Below are positions 16,516-26,088 of a DNA stretch of 64,000 nt, piece by piece. Position numbers and translations under genes: made by a program. A model generated the notes under the pieces. That model saw only the letters and a list, made by a program, of their open reading frames with translations. It searched no databases and was not told the DNA's origin. The stretch is from Candidatus Woesearchaeota archaeon B3_Woes. GTDB lineage: Archaea > Nanobdellota > Nanobdellia > Woesearchaeales > B3-WOES. Positions within the stretch are counted from its first letter, which is position 1; every line of letters starts with the position of its first letter. The stretch covers positions 371,061 to 435,060 of the forward strand of contig NJBG01000001.1 in assembly GCA_005222965.1 (NCBI GenBank), given 5' to 3'.

Positions 16516-17586
16516 ATGATTAATATAATAGGGGCTGGTCCTGCTGGAAGCTATACAGCTTATCTTCTCTCTAAAAAAGGCAGAGAAGTGAATGTTTTTG
16601 AAGAGCACAAAAAAATAGGTTTGCCAATCCAATGTGCAGGAGTAACTACTAGTTTATTAGAGAGTATGATTAAACTAAAAAAAGATGTTGTAGTCAATAA
16701 AATAAACAAAGCAAGAATCTTTTCTCCTAACAAAAAGTTTATTGAAGTAAACCTAAAAGAAAAAAATTTAGTTATTGATAGGAATAAATTTGACAACCAA
16801 ATTGCAGATATGGCAAAAAAACAAGGTGCTAAATTTTTTTTAAATAGTAAGTTTATTACTAACAAAAATAATTATGTTGCAATTAAAAATAATAACAGAA
16901 TAAAAAAGATAAAATTTGATTATTTAATTGGTGCTGATGGACCATTAAGCCAAGTGGCAAAATCAAACAACTTGTACAAAAAAAGAGAGTTTTGGCAAGG
17001 TATCCAAGCAAGAGTAAATCTCAAAAACAATAACATGATTGAATTCTATCCCTATTTTGGGACATATGCGTGGGTTGTTCCTGAAAATAAAGATGTAGCA
17101 AGAGTTGGGTTAGTATCACAAAGATACACAAATGTTTTGTTTAAGAATTTTTTATTCAAATTTAAGAAAATCAAACAAAAAGACATAATTGAACACCAAG
17201 GAGGCATCATTCCCCAACACAATCCATGGATAAAAACGCAAAAAGATAATATATATTTAGTAGGTGATGCTGCTTGTCAAGTCAAAGCCACAACAGGGGG
17301 AGGGATTATACAAAGCCTAATAGCATCAAAAGCTCTTGTTGATTCCATAAAAAATAATAAAAAATATGGAATAGAATGGAGAAAACTGCTTGGAAAAGAA
17401 CTTTACGCTCACTATAAATCACGAAAGATGATGGACAAATTCAAAGAAAAAGATTGGAATAAATTAGTAAAGGAAATAAATAAAGATGTTTTGGAAAACA
17501 ATGATAGAGATAATATATCTGTTATGATTACTAAGCTACTTATGAAAAAACCAAGTTTATTATATTTTGCTAAGCATTTGATATGA
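16516..17586 (+). CDS. Geranylgeranyl reductase family flavoprotein
   Basis: 356 residues. The N-terminus has the FAD-binding Rossmann motif (IIGAGPAGSYTAYLLSKKG, about 4-22), and CAGV follows. The second FAD motif is LVGDAACQVKATTGGGI (about 252-268). This is the geranylgeranyl-reductase family that saturates isoprenoid chains of archaeal membrane lipids, dolichol-type carriers or menaquinone. Its place directly upstream of AglB makes saturation of the dolichyl carrier for N-glycosylation an attractive alternative to bulk lipid saturation. A TATA box 26 bases upstream supports the start. Length is slightly below the usual 390-450 residues. Confidence 0.85.
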   Translation: MINIIGAGPAGSYTAYLLSKKGREVNVFEEHKKIGLPIQCAGVTTSLLESMIKLKKDVVVNKINKARIFSPNKKFIEVNLKEKNLVIDRNKFDNQIADMAKKQGAKFFLNSKFITNKNNYVAIKNNNRIKKIKFDYLIGADGPLSQVAKSNNLYKKREFWQGIQARVNLKNNNMIEFYPYFGTYAWVVPENKDVARVGLVSQRYTNVLFKNFLFKFKKIKQKDIIEHQGGIIPQHNPWIKTQKDNIYLVGDAACQVKATTGGGIIQSLIASKALVDSIKNNKKYGIEWRKLLGKELYAHYKSRKMMDKFKEKDWNKLVKEINKDVLENNDRDNISVMITKLLMKKPSLLYFAKHLI

Positions 17587-17620
17587 AATCATAAAGTTTT
17601 TAAAACAATCTAAATAACTT

Positions 17621-20600
17621 ATGTATAAGGGGGATATGGAAGAAACCAAAAAGAAAGAGGATAAAGAATATCTAAGTATAGATGTTGATGAATCTCAAGA
17701 TTCAGATGATGAGATTTCTATTGATTTTTCTAAAGTTAAAAACTTTTTTCAAAAGAAGAAGAAAGACAAAATTGAAGAAGCAGAGGAAAAAGTTGAAGAA
17801 ATAGAAGAAGGAATTACAGAAACTAAAGAAGAATTAGAAAAGGAATCAAAACAAACTTATGAAGAGGAGAAAGAGGAAAGTGATGACGAAGAGATTAGTA
17901 TTGATTTTTCAAAAATTAAAGATTTTTTTAAAAGAAAAAAAGAAAAAGTAAAGAAAGGTTCAAAAAAATCAACAGATAAAGAATCTTCTGAAGATGAAAT
18001 TTCTATTGATTGGAAAAACTTTATAAATTTCTTCAAGAAAAATAAATACATCATTCCAGTATTATTAATTTTAATTGCTGTATTCTTTTCAACTTTTTTT
18101 AGAATGTATCCTGTTTATTTACCAGCAACAGATAATTGGGCAACAAGTTCTGTACATAATAGTGTAAAAGCCAATATTAAAAATCAAATTAATCAGCAAT
18201 ATCCTAATTTACCAGATGCAAACAAAAATATGTTAGTTGAATCTCAATTCAAAAAAGTTCTTGAACAAGAGAAACAACAAATAAATGATCAAATAAGAGC
18301 TACTTCTGATTATTTTAAAGCAAAAATGCAAGATGATGCTGGACAAACATATTTATTAGCTATTGATCCATATTATTGGTATGCTTCAGCAAGAAATTAC
18401 ATAAATCATGGACAATTTGGAGATAGTTATAATGAAAATGGAGAGAAAATATTTAGTCTCAGAAATGGAAGAGAAGATATGAATCCAACCTCAATAAAAT
18501 TTCATCCTTTAATTGGTGCTTGGTTATATAAATTCCTACATTTTTTTAATAAAAATGTTTCTTTGATGGGTGTTATATTTATCATGCCAGTTATCTTAAT
18601 TGGTTTGTCCATTATTCCTGCTTTTTTTATTGGAAAAAGAGTTGGAGGAAATCTGGGTGGGTTTTTTGCAGCAATGATTGTTGCAATTAATTCTTCTTTA
18701 TTAAGCAGAACACCTGCTGGATTTTCTGATACAGACTCTTATAATATCTTTTTTCCATTATTTATATTATGGATGTTTATTGAAGCTTTTGAAGAAAAAG
18801 ATTTAAAAAAATCCGTTAAATTTATATCTATTGGAGGGTTATTAACTGGATTGTACAGCACTGCATGGGGTGGTTGGTGGTATGTCTTTGATTTTGTGTT
18901 GGTTACAACAGGTATATATTTAATATATCAATTTATTTTAAATATAAAACACATTAAAAATGGATTTGTTAAATATTTAAATATTCCTGTGATTAAAAAT
19001 TCAATAATTATTGGTGGATCTTTTTTTATTACCTCTGCTATATTTGTATCTTTATTTAAAGGATTCAATTCTTTTGTAATGCCTTTTAGAGGCCCATTAA
19101 GTGTTATAAAATTAAAAGAGGTTGCTATAACAACAATTTGGCCTAATGTATTAACAACAGTAGCTGAGTTCAATAAAACAAGATTTGGAGCAATAATATC
19201 ACAAATGGGTGGACAATTATTATTTTCTATAGCAATAATTGGTATTATCTTAACCGTACTTATAAAAAATAATGAAAATAAGAGGGATGTAAAATATGCA
19301 ATTTTCTTAACTATATGGTTTATTGGAACTCTTTATGGATTTACAAAAGGAGTAAGGTTTGCAATTTTAATGGTTCCTGCATTTGCAATTGCTTTTGGTG
19401 TTTCAATAGGTGTCATATACAATTATTTAAGTAGATGGTTATCTAAGGGTTTGCATGTTAATAAATATATATCACATTTCATTATAATTGCTTCTCTTCT
19501 CTTACTATTAATTTCTCCAATACAAGCAGCTCATAGAACTGCTCTTAATGAAATTCCAAGTATGAATGATGAATGGTATGATAGTTTAATAGCAATAAAA
19601 GAAAATTCAGAAGATGCTATTATAACTTCGTGGTGGGATTTTGGTCATTGGTTTTACTCAATTAGTGAAAGAAGAGTTACTTTTGATGGAGCAGATCAAG
19701 GAGAGAGAATCCATTGGGTTGGAAAGAGTTTATTAACTTCTGATGAGGATGAATCTGTTGGAATTCTTAAGATGTTAAACTGTGGACAAGAAAAAGCACC
19801 ACATATTTTAGAAAAATATTTTGAAAATAATACTATAAAATCAATTGATATTTTGAATAAAATAATACTCCAAGATAAAAAACAGACTATATTGACATTA
19901 AAAAAAGAAAATTTGTCTGATAAAGCTATAGAAGATATTATTAAAGTAACCCATTGTGATGATTTAATTGATCAATATTATATAACTTCAGAGGATATGA
20001 TTGGAAAAGCTGGTGTTTGGGGACATTTTGGAAGTTGGGATTTTAAAAGAGCTAAAATGTGGAAGACAGTTCACGAATTGGATTATAATGAAGGTATTAA
20101 AATTTTAAAAGAAGAGTTTAATCTAAATGAAGACGAAGCAGACAATATTTATTATGAAATACAAAATAATAAAGCGGACAGATGGGTAAGTGGCTGGCCT
20201 GGCTATCTTTCTGGTTTAAATTCATGTAATGAAAAAGATAATTTGCTTAAATGTGGAAATGGTTTAGAAGTTAATCTCGTTAATATGGAAGCATATATTT
20301 CAACCCAACAAGGAAAGATTTTGTTAAATTCTTTAGCTTTTATTAATAACAAAAAAGAATTTGAAGTAAAGATGTTTGAAGGAGAAACCGCCCGTTACTC
20401 TGCAGCATTATTACCTAATGGAAAAAGCATAATAATGGACCCAAAATTGGCAGGAAGCATGTTCACAAGACTATTTTTCTTTGACGGTCATGGGTTAAAA
20501 CATTTTAAAATTTTATCTGATAAAAGACAGATAACTGGAGGAAGAATACAAGTATGGAAAGTGGGTTGGGAAGAAGGCGAAACAAATATTCTAGAAGAAT

Positions 20601-20623
20601 TAAAAGTAATAGATATATCATAA
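17621..20623 (+). CDS. aglB: Oligosaccharyltransferase AglB/STT3
   Basis: 1000 residues. The enzyme transfers a lipid-linked oligosaccharide onto Asn of N-x-S/T sequons outside the cell. It has about 13 TM helices (from about 143), the metal-binding motifs IDPYYWYASARNY and GFSDTDSYN, and the signature WWDFG (671-675) in the external domain. Ahead of TM1 is an unusual acidic/basic cytoplasmic region of about 140 residues with three copies of an EISIDFSK-x-K-x-FF-type motif (about 31-44, 91-104, 126-140). ATG 17621 is used; ATG 17636 is an alternative with GGGGGAT just before it. A TATA-like TTTTTAAAA lies about 20 bases upstream. Confidence 0.93.
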   Translation: MYKGDMEETKKKEDKEYLSIDVDESQDSDDEISIDFSKVKNFFQKKKKDKIEEAEEKVEEIEEGITETKEELEKESKQTYEEEKEESDDEEISIDFSKIKDFFKRKKEKVKKGSKKSTDKESSEDEISIDWKNFINFFKKNKYIIPVLLILIAVFFSTFFRMYPVYLPATDNWATSSVHNSVKANIKNQINQQYPNLPDANKNMLVESQFKKVLEQEKQQINDQIRATSDYFKAKMQDDAGQTYLLAIDPYYWYASARNYINHGQFGDSYNENGEKIFSLRNGREDMNPTSIKFHPLIGAWLYKFLHFFNKNVSLMGVIFIMPVILIGLSIIPAFFIGKRVGGNLGGFFAAMIVAINSSLLSRTPAGFSDTDSYNIFFPLFILWMFIEAFEEKDLKKSVKFISIGGLLTGLYSTAWGGWWYVFDFVLVTTGIYLIYQFILNIKHIKNGFVKYLNIPVIKNSIIIGGSFFITSAIFVSLFKGFNSFVMPFRGPLSVIKLKEVAITTIWPNVLTTVAEFNKTRFGAIISQMGGQLLFSIAIIGIILTVLIKNNENKRDVKYAIFLTIWFIGTLYGFTKGVRFAILMVPAFAIAFGVSIGVIYNYLSRWLSKGLHVNKYISHFIIIASLLLLLISPIQAAHRTALNEIPSMNDEWYDSLIAIKENSEDAIITSWWDFGHWFYSISERRVTFDGADQGERIHWVGKSLLTSDEDESVGILKMLNCGQEKAPHILEKYFENNTIKSIDILNKIILQDKKQTILTLKKENLSDKAIEDIIKVTHCDDLIDQYYITSEDMIGKAGVWGHFGSWDFKRAKMWKTVHELDYNEGIKILKEEFNLNEDEADNIYYEIQNNKADRWVSGWPGYLSGLNSCNEKDNLLKCGNGLEVNLVNMEAYISTQQGKILLNSLAFINNKKEFEVKMFEGETARYSAALLPNGKSIIMDPKLAGSMFTRLFFFDGHGLKHFKILSDKRQITGGRIQVWKVGWEEGETNILEELKVIDIS

Positions 20624-20624
20624 A

Positions 20625-21287
20625 ATGATTGATAAAAATGTATGGGTAGTTATTCCAGCATATAATGAAAGCAAACACATATTAGATGTAATCAAAAAAA
20701 CCAAAAAATATTGTTCTAATATTCTTGTAGTTGATGATGGTAGCAAAGATGATACATTTAAAGTTGCCAAAAAAACTAACATTATAGTTTTAAAACATAT
20801 AATTAATCTTGGAAAAGGTGCTGCTGCCAAAACTGGTTGTGATTTTGCTTTAAAAAAAGGTGCAAAAAAGATTATTTTAATGGATTCTGATGGACAACAT
20901 GATTCTTCTGAAATTCATAAGTTTTTAAAAGCACTAGAAGAAGTAGATATTGTGTTTGGTTATAGGAAATTTAATAAAAAAATGCCTTTTATTTTAAAAT
21001 TTGGAAACAACTCTATAAACTTTATAACAAAACTGCTTTATGGAGTAAATCTTAGAGATACACAATGTGGGTATAGGGCCTTGAGAGCAAAAGCCTACAA
21101 AAAAGCAAGATGGAGATCTAATGGTTATAGTATGGAATCAGAAATGATTGCTAATATTGGTAAAAGAAATTTAAAATATAAAGAGATTCCAATCCAAACA
21201 ATATACTCAGATAGATACAAAGGAACAACAATTTTTGATGGTATTAAAATTGTTTTTAATATGTTTTTATGGAGGCTAAAAAAATGA
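20625..21287 (+). CDS. GT2 glycosyltransferase, dolichyl-phosphate sugar synthase-like
   Basis: 220 residues, GT-A fold. Motifs: PAYNE (11-15), VVDDGS (35-40) and the metal-binding DSDGQHD (87-93), then QCGYRALRAKA as the acceptor region. No TM helix is present, as in the short Dpm1/GT2 enzymes that charge dolichyl phosphate with a sugar. It starts two bases after the aglB stop, so it probably acts in the same N-glycosylation pathway. The sugar donor cannot be read from the sequence. Confidence 0.87.
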   Translation: MIDKNVWVVIPAYNESKHILDVIKKTKKYCSNILVVDDGSKDDTFKVAKKTNIIVLKHIINLGKGAAAKTGCDFALKKGAKKIILMDSDGQHDSSEIHKFLKALEEVDIVFGYRKFNKKMPFILKFGNNSINFITKLLYGVNLRDTQCGYRALRAKAYKKARWRSNGYSMESEMIANIGKRNLKYKEIPIQTIYSDRYKGTTIFDGIKIVFNMFLWRLKK

Positions 21288-21622
21288 TTATTCAAATACA
21301 AATTTTTGGAATATTGTTTGCTTTGTTTATGTTTTACATAACTTTTTTGCACCAAAGAAGAAACGAATTTACAACTAAAGAAAGCATATTTTGGTTTGGT
21401 GCGTGGGTTGTTTTTTTAACGTTGGTTATTTTTCCAACCTACCTTGATTTTTTTATTAAAGGTATCTTAAATTTTAGTAGAAGGTTAGATTTTTTTATAG
21501 TTATGGGATTTATGTTCTTAATTGGAATCATGTTTCATACTTATACAATTGTAAGAAAAAATCAGAACAGAATTGATAAAATTGTGAGAAAGATTGCCAT
21601 AGAAAAGCAAAATAAAAAATGA
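21284..21622 (+). CDS. DUF2304-family membrane protein
   Basis: 112 residues, three TM helices and a basic C-terminus, with the TTKESIFWFGAWVVF region typical of DUF2304. These proteins are regularly found beside GT2 dolichyl-phosphate glycosyltransferases and are thought to assist them in the membrane. ATG 21284 is used because GGAGG (21271-21275) lies eight bases before it and because it gives an ATGA overlap with the previous gene. Confidence 0.85.
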   Translation: MIIQIQIFGILFALFMFYITFLHQRRNEFTTKESIFWFGAWVVFLTLVIFPTYLDFFIKGILNFSRRLDFFIVMGFMFLIGIMFHTYTIVRKNQNRIDKIVRKIAIEKQNKK

Positions 21623-22746
21623 ATGTTCTTTTTATTTTGGAAAATTATTTGCCCCATATTGGAGGGGTAGAAATTATTTTTCAAAATCTAACTGAAGGAT
21701 TAGTTAAATTAGGTCATAATGTGTCTATAGTAACACATAGATTAAAAGGAACAAAAAAATTTGAAATAATTAATGGTGTTAAAATTTATAGAGTTAATTG
21801 TTTTCATAGTAGATATTGGTTTACTTTTTTTTCCATCCTACAATCTTTTAAATTAGGCAAGAAAACAGATATTATACATACCACAACTTTTAATGGCGCT
21901 TTTCCTGCGTGGTTTGTTTCAAAGTTATTAAGAAAGAAATGTATAATAACTATTCATGAAGTTTGGATTAAAAAATGGAATAAATTAACTGAGATTAATT
22001 GGTTTAATGCAAAGATTCATGATGTACTTGAAAAGCCCATATATTTATTAAATTTTAATAAATATGTATGTGTTTCTAAATCAACACAAAATCAACTCTT
22101 AGGTATTGGAATAAACAAAAATAAAACAAAAGTAATTTACAATGGTATTGATTATAACCATTGGAATCCAAAAAAATATAATAGAAAAAGATTAAGAAAA
22201 AAGTTGAGTTTAGAAAAAAATTTTGTTTATATGTTTACCGGAAGACCTGGGATAAGCAAAGGGCTAGAATATCTAATAAAAGCTGTACCTTTGATATCTA
22301 AAAAAATACCTAACGCCAAGTTATTAGCTATTATGAGTAAAGATAAGGCGTATTCAAAAAGATATAATGATATATTAAATTTAATTAAAAAATTAAAGAT
22401 AAAAAACAAAGTTATTATTCATGATCCTGTGAGTTACAAAGAATTGCCAAATTACGTTAAAGCATCTGACTGTGTGGTTGTTCCTAGTTTGGCAGAAGGG
22501 TTTGGTTTTGCTGCTGTAGAAGCTTGTGCAATGAGGAAACCAGTGATTATTTCAAATATAGATTCATTACCAGAAGTTATTTCAGGTAAATATATCTTAG
22601 TTAAACCTAAAAATCCAGAAAGCATTACAAAAGGGATTGAAAAGATTTATCACAATCAAATTATCAAAAGTGAATTAAAAAGATTTGAACTTAAAGATAA
22701 TATTCGTAATTATTTAAAAGTTTATAAAGAAATTCTTGAGAACTAA
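21619..22746 (+). CDS. GT4-family glycosyltransferase
   Basis: 375 residues, GT-B fold. The N-terminal half has PHIGGVEIIFQNLTEGL (acceptor side). The C-terminal half has TGRPGISKGLEYLIKA and the E-x7-E region AEGFGFAAVEACAMRKPVI of retaining GT4 enzymes. It overlaps the DUF2304 gene by four bases and closes the aglB operon. It likely adds one residue to the lipid-linked glycan on the cytoplasmic face. Confidence 0.9.
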   Translation: MNVLFILENYLPHIGGVEIIFQNLTEGLVKLGHNVSIVTHRLKGTKKFEIINGVKIYRVNCFHSRYWFTFFSILQSFKLGKKTDIIHTTTFNGAFPAWFVSKLLRKKCIITIHEVWIKKWNKLTEINWFNAKIHDVLEKPIYLLNFNKYVCVSKSTQNQLLGIGINKNKTKVIYNGIDYNHWNPKKYNRKRLRKKLSLEKNFVYMFTGRPGISKGLEYLIKAVPLISKKIPNAKLLAIMSKDKAYSKRYNDILNLIKKLKIKNKVIIHDPVSYKELPNYVKASDCVVVPSLAEGFGFAAVEACAMRKPVIISNIDSLPEVISGKYILVKPKNPESITKGIEKIYHNQIIKSELKRFELKDNIRNYLKVYKEILEN

Positions 22747-22754
22747 GAAATCAT

Positions 22755-22790
22755 AACTTTTATAAGTTCTTTATTTTGATTATAATAAAG
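22755..22790. repeat. Two small hairpins between the aglB operon and gmd
   Basis: AACTT-TTAT-AAGTT (22755-22768) is followed by CTTTATT...AATAAAG (22769-22775 with 22784-22790). They lie just after the last gene of the aglB operon and may mark its 3' end. Confidence 0.3.
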
Positions 22791-22841
22791 ACGTATAGAA
22801 AAATATTTAAAGTTCTATAACGAGTTAAAAATATAATCATT

Positions 22842-23888
22842 ATGAAAAAAGCATTAATAACTGGAATAACTGGACAAGATGGAAGTTACTTAGCAGAATT
22901 CTTAATTGATAAAGGTTATGAAGTCCATGGATTAATGAGAAGAAGCTCTTCATTCAATACAGGAAGGATAGATCATCTACACACGGTTGAAGAAGATAAA
23001 AAAACAAAAATATTTAACCATTATGCTGATCTTAGTGATTCCAGTTCACTATTTAGGTTGATCAATAAAATTAAACCAGACGAAGTATACAATCTTGGTG
23101 CACAATCTCATGTAAAAATTTCATTTGATATTCCCGAGTATACTGTTGATGTTGATGCTCTTGGAACTGTTAGACTTCTTGAGGCTATAAGGGCTGTTAA
23201 TCCAAAAATTAAGGTTTACCAAGCATCATCAAGCGAAATGTTTGGAAAAATTAGGGAAAAAGTTCAAAACGAAGAAACACCATTTTACCCAAGAAGCCCA
23301 TATGGGTGTGCAAAAGTGTTTTCATATTGGATTATGAAAAACTATCGAGAATCGTATGGTATGTTTACTTGTAATGGAATCTTATTTAACCATGAATCTC
23401 CAAGAAGAGGTAGAAATTTTGTTACAAGAAAGATCACAAGAACCCTATGTGAAATCAAACTTGGATTAAAAGAAACTTTGTATTTAGGAAATCTCAATGC
23501 AAAACGAGATTGGGGTTATGCTAAAGATTATGTTGAAGCTATGTGGTTAATGATGCAACAAAAAGAACCAAAAGACTATGTGATTGCTACAGGAGAATCT
23601 CATTCTGTAAGAGAGTTTGTAGAATTAGTATGTAAAGAGCTTAATTTTGATTTGGAATGGGAAGGAGAAGGGCATAAAGAAATTGGAATTGATAAAAATA
23701 CTGGAAAAACGATTGTTGCAGTTGATGAAAGATTTCTTAGACCATCTGAAGTAGATACACTACAAGGAGATCCATCTAAAGCTAGGAATGAGTTAAAGTG
23801 GAATCCAAAGACGAAGTTTAAAGATCTTGCAAAGATTATGGTAGAAACTGATATGAAAATGTTAAAAGAACACGATGAAAGATTCTAA
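22842..23888 (+). CDS. gmd: GDP-mannose 4,6-dehydratase
   Basis: 348 residues. The enzyme converts GDP-mannose to GDP-4-keto-6-deoxymannose. The N-terminal NAD(P)-binding motif is [16 protein letters not shown] (about 6-21), with [14 protein letters not shown] typical of Gmd. The catalytic set is S-S-E at about 130-132 and Y154-x3-K158 (SPYGCAKVF), and [15 protein letters not shown] lines the sugar site. It has its own upstream region and overlaps the aminotransferase gene by 14 bases. No fucose synthase follows, so the product probably goes to perosamine. Confidence 0.95.
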   Translation: MKKALITGITGQDGSYLAEFLIDKGYEVHGLMRRSSSFNTGRIDHLHTVEEDKKTKIFNHYADLSDSSSLFRLINKIKPDEVYNLGAQSHVKISFDIPEYTVDVDALGTVRLLEAIRAVNPKIKVYQASSSEMFGKIREKVQNEETPFYPRSPYGCAKVFSYWIMKNYRESYGMFTCNGILFNHESPRRGRNFVTRKITRTLCEIKLGLKETLYLGNLNAKRDWGYAKDYVEAMWLMMQQKEPKDYVIATGESHSVREFVELVCKELNFDLEWEGEGHKEIGIDKNTGKTIVAVDERFLRPSEVDTLQGDPSKARNELKWNPKTKFKDLAKIMVETDMKMLKEHDERF

Positions 23889-24957
23889 AATTCCGGTTGC
23901 TGAACCTGATTTGAATGGAAATGAATTAGATTATGTGACTGATTGTATAAAAAGCAGTTGGGTTTCATCTAAAGGAGAATATATTAAAAAATTTGAAGAT
24001 GCTTTCAGTAAATATTGTAATGTAAAACATAGTATTTCTACTTCGAATGGAACTGCCGCTTTACATCTCGCTTTAATTGCTCTCGGAATTAAAGAAGGGG
24101 ATGAAGTTATTGTTCCTAATTTAACTTTTATCGCTAGTGCAAATACAGTTAAATATTGTAATGCAAAACCTGTTTTTGTTGATGTTGATAAAGAAACGTG
24201 GAATATAGATGCTAATAAAATTGAAGAAAAGATTACCAATAAAACAAAAGCAATAATGCCAGTTCACCTTTATGGAAGTCCATGTGATATGGATAAAATA
24301 ATGGAAATTGCAAAAAAACATAATTTATTTGTTATAGAAGATTGTGCTGAAGCTCATGGTGCAGAATATAAAGGGAAAAAAGTTGGTGGTTTTGGTAATG
24401 TTGCTTGTTTTAGTTTTTTTGGAAATAAAATAATCACAACAGGGGAAGGAGGTATGTGTATAACTAATAATAATAAGCTTGCTGAAAAGATGAAAATTTT
24501 AAAAGATCATGGAATGAGCAATACTAAAAGATACTGGCATCCTCTTGTAGGTTATAATTATAGAATGACTAACATACAAGCAGCTATAGGTTTAGCTCAG
24601 TTAGAAAGAATTGAAGATTTTATTGAAATAAGAAGAAAGAATGCTCAGTTATATGATTCTTTATTAAAAAATGTAAAAGGCATAAGATTATCAATTGAAA
24701 AAGAAAACACAAAGAATGTTTATTGGATGTATTCTATCTTATTAGAAAACAGGGAAGAAGTGATGGAAAGACTCAAAGAAGATGGGGTTGACACCAGACC
24801 TTTTTTTTATCCTATTAATACTATGCCTCCATATAAAAATGATGAAAAGTTTCCTATTTCAAAAGAATTAAGTAAAAAAGGATTAAATTTACCTTCTTCT
24901 ACATTATTAGATGAAAAAGATATAAAAAGAATTGTTGAAACAATAAAGAGGGTGTGA
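23875..24957 (+). CDS. per: DegT/DnrJ/EryC1 aminotransferase, GDP-perosamine synthase-like
   Basis: 360 residues. PLP-dependent sugar aminotransferase with internal-aldimine Lys in [13 protein letters not shown] (K185), the ED pair at about 155-156 ([11 protein letters not shown]) and [15 protein letters not shown] later on. The start [14 protein letters not shown] and the position directly after gmd match GDP-perosamine synthases, which convert GDP-4-keto-6-deoxymannose to GDP-4-amino-4,6-dideoxymannose. The pair is therefore a complete route from GDP-mannose to GDP-perosamine. The gene symbol is by function; other 4-aminotransferase specificities cannot be excluded. Confidence 0.85.
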   Translation: MKDSKIPVAEPDLNGNELDYVTDCIKSSWVSSKGEYIKKFEDAFSKYCNVKHSISTSNGTAALHLALIALGIKEGDEVIVPNLTFIASANTVKYCNAKPVFVDVDKETWNIDANKIEEKITNKTKAIMPVHLYGSPCDMDKIMEIAKKHNLFVIEDCAEAHGAEYKGKKVGGFGNVACFSFFGNKIITTGEGGMCITNNNKLAEKMKILKDHGMSNTKRYWHPLVGYNYRMTNIQAAIGLAQLERIEDFIEIRRKNAQLYDSLLKNVKGIRLSIEKENTKNVYWMYSILLENREEVMERLKEDGVDTRPFFYPINTMPPYKNDEKFPISKELSKKGLNLPSSTLLDEKDIKRIVETIKRV

Positions 24958-24968
24958 GGGGTTTGTCA

Positions 24969-26087
24969 ATGAGAATTGGAATCTATAACCATACATTCAT
25001 CTATGGAAGTGGGATTGATAATGTTATTAAAGAAATTGCTAATAGACTTTCTAAAAATCATAAAGTTGAAATAAATTCTTTTTTTGATAATAGAAGGGAT
25101 TGTAAATCAAAAATAAATAAACTTTCTCTATCAAGAAAGAAATCTGTTTTCACTAGTTACAATCCTTTTGTTGCTCTAAGAACTATAAAAAGTGTTAAAA
25201 AATATGATGTTGTAATGACTCATATTTATCCTATGAATCTGCTAGTTTCATTAGGAAGTTTAATTTATAAAAAACCACATATTGCTTACTTTTGGGGAGC
25301 TCCGCCCAGTTGGATGGTTAAAGGAGTAACTGAAAAATTATATCATAAATATTTACATGTTACTGAAAAGATCATTCCTAAAATTGGTGTTGAAAAATCC
25401 TTGGTTCCAAACGAATTCATTAAAAAATGGAATAAAAACAAAAATGCTGAGATATTACCTATGCATGGTGTGGATTTAAAAAGATTTTCTATGCAAAATG
25501 TTAATAAAAAGAATTGTGAAAAAATTAGAAGGAAGTTTAAAATTCCAAAAAATGCTAAAATTATTTTTACATTAGGGAGAGTTACACCTTATAAAGGTAT
25601 TGATCTATTGATTAAGGTTTTAAATATTGTTAAAGAAAAACATCCTAATACTTATCTTGTTGTTGGAGGGAGTTTTTGGAATGAAAAATATCTTAAGTAT
25701 CTCAAATCAATATCTGATAAAAACACCATACTAGTTGGGCTTGTGCCTGAAAAAGATTTAGTTGATTATTATGGTCTGTGTGACATATATGTTAGTGCTT
25801 CAAAATGGGAAGGTCAGCTTTGTGCAGAAGCTCTTGCTATGGGGAAACCGTATATTGCATTCAATACCACTTCTCATAAATATACAATTAAAAATGAGGA
25901 AAATGGTTATTTAGTAAAATCCTATAGTGTTAAAGAATTTGCAGATAAAATAATTTATTTGCTTAATAATCCACAGAAAATAAAAAGGATAAACAAAAAT
26001 AGTCAAAAATGGGCTAATGATAATGCCGATTATGACAAGATTACTAAAAAATTGGAGAGAATATTGATCTCTCAAAAAATAAATTAA
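24969..26087 (+). CDS. GT4-family glycosyltransferase
   Basis: 372 residues from ATG 24969, preceded by GAGGGG; a GTG five codons earlier overlaps the previous stop. GT-B enzyme with GSGIDNVIKEIANRL near the N-terminus, TLGRVTPYKGIDLLIKVL in the nucleotide-binding domain, and KWEGQLCAEALAMGKPYIAF as the E-x7-E region. Direct linkage to gmd/per suggests perosamine as donor, but this is only context. Confidence 0.88.
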   Translation: MRIGIYNHTFIYGSGIDNVIKEIANRLSKNHKVEINSFFDNRRDCKSKINKLSLSRKKSVFTSYNPFVALRTIKSVKKYDVVMTHIYPMNLLVSLGSLIYKKPHIAYFWGAPPSWMVKGVTEKLYHKYLHVTEKIIPKIGVEKSLVPNEFIKKWNKNKNAEILPMHGVDLKRFSMQNVNKKNCEKIRRKFKIPKNAKIIFTLGRVTPYKGIDLLIKVLNIVKEKHPNTYLVVGGSFWNEKYLKYLKSISDKNTILVGLVPEKDLVDYYGLCDIYVSASKWEGQLCAEALAMGKPYIAFNTTSHKYTIKNEENGYLVKSYSVKEFADKIIYLLNNPQKIKRINKNSQKWANDNADYDKITKKLERILISQKIN

Positions 26088-26088
26088 A

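Noticed and set aside
23931..24321. Reverse-strand open frames within the perosamine-synthase-like gene
   Set aside because: Antisense shadows of a conserved aminotransferase; no promoter or ribosome site.
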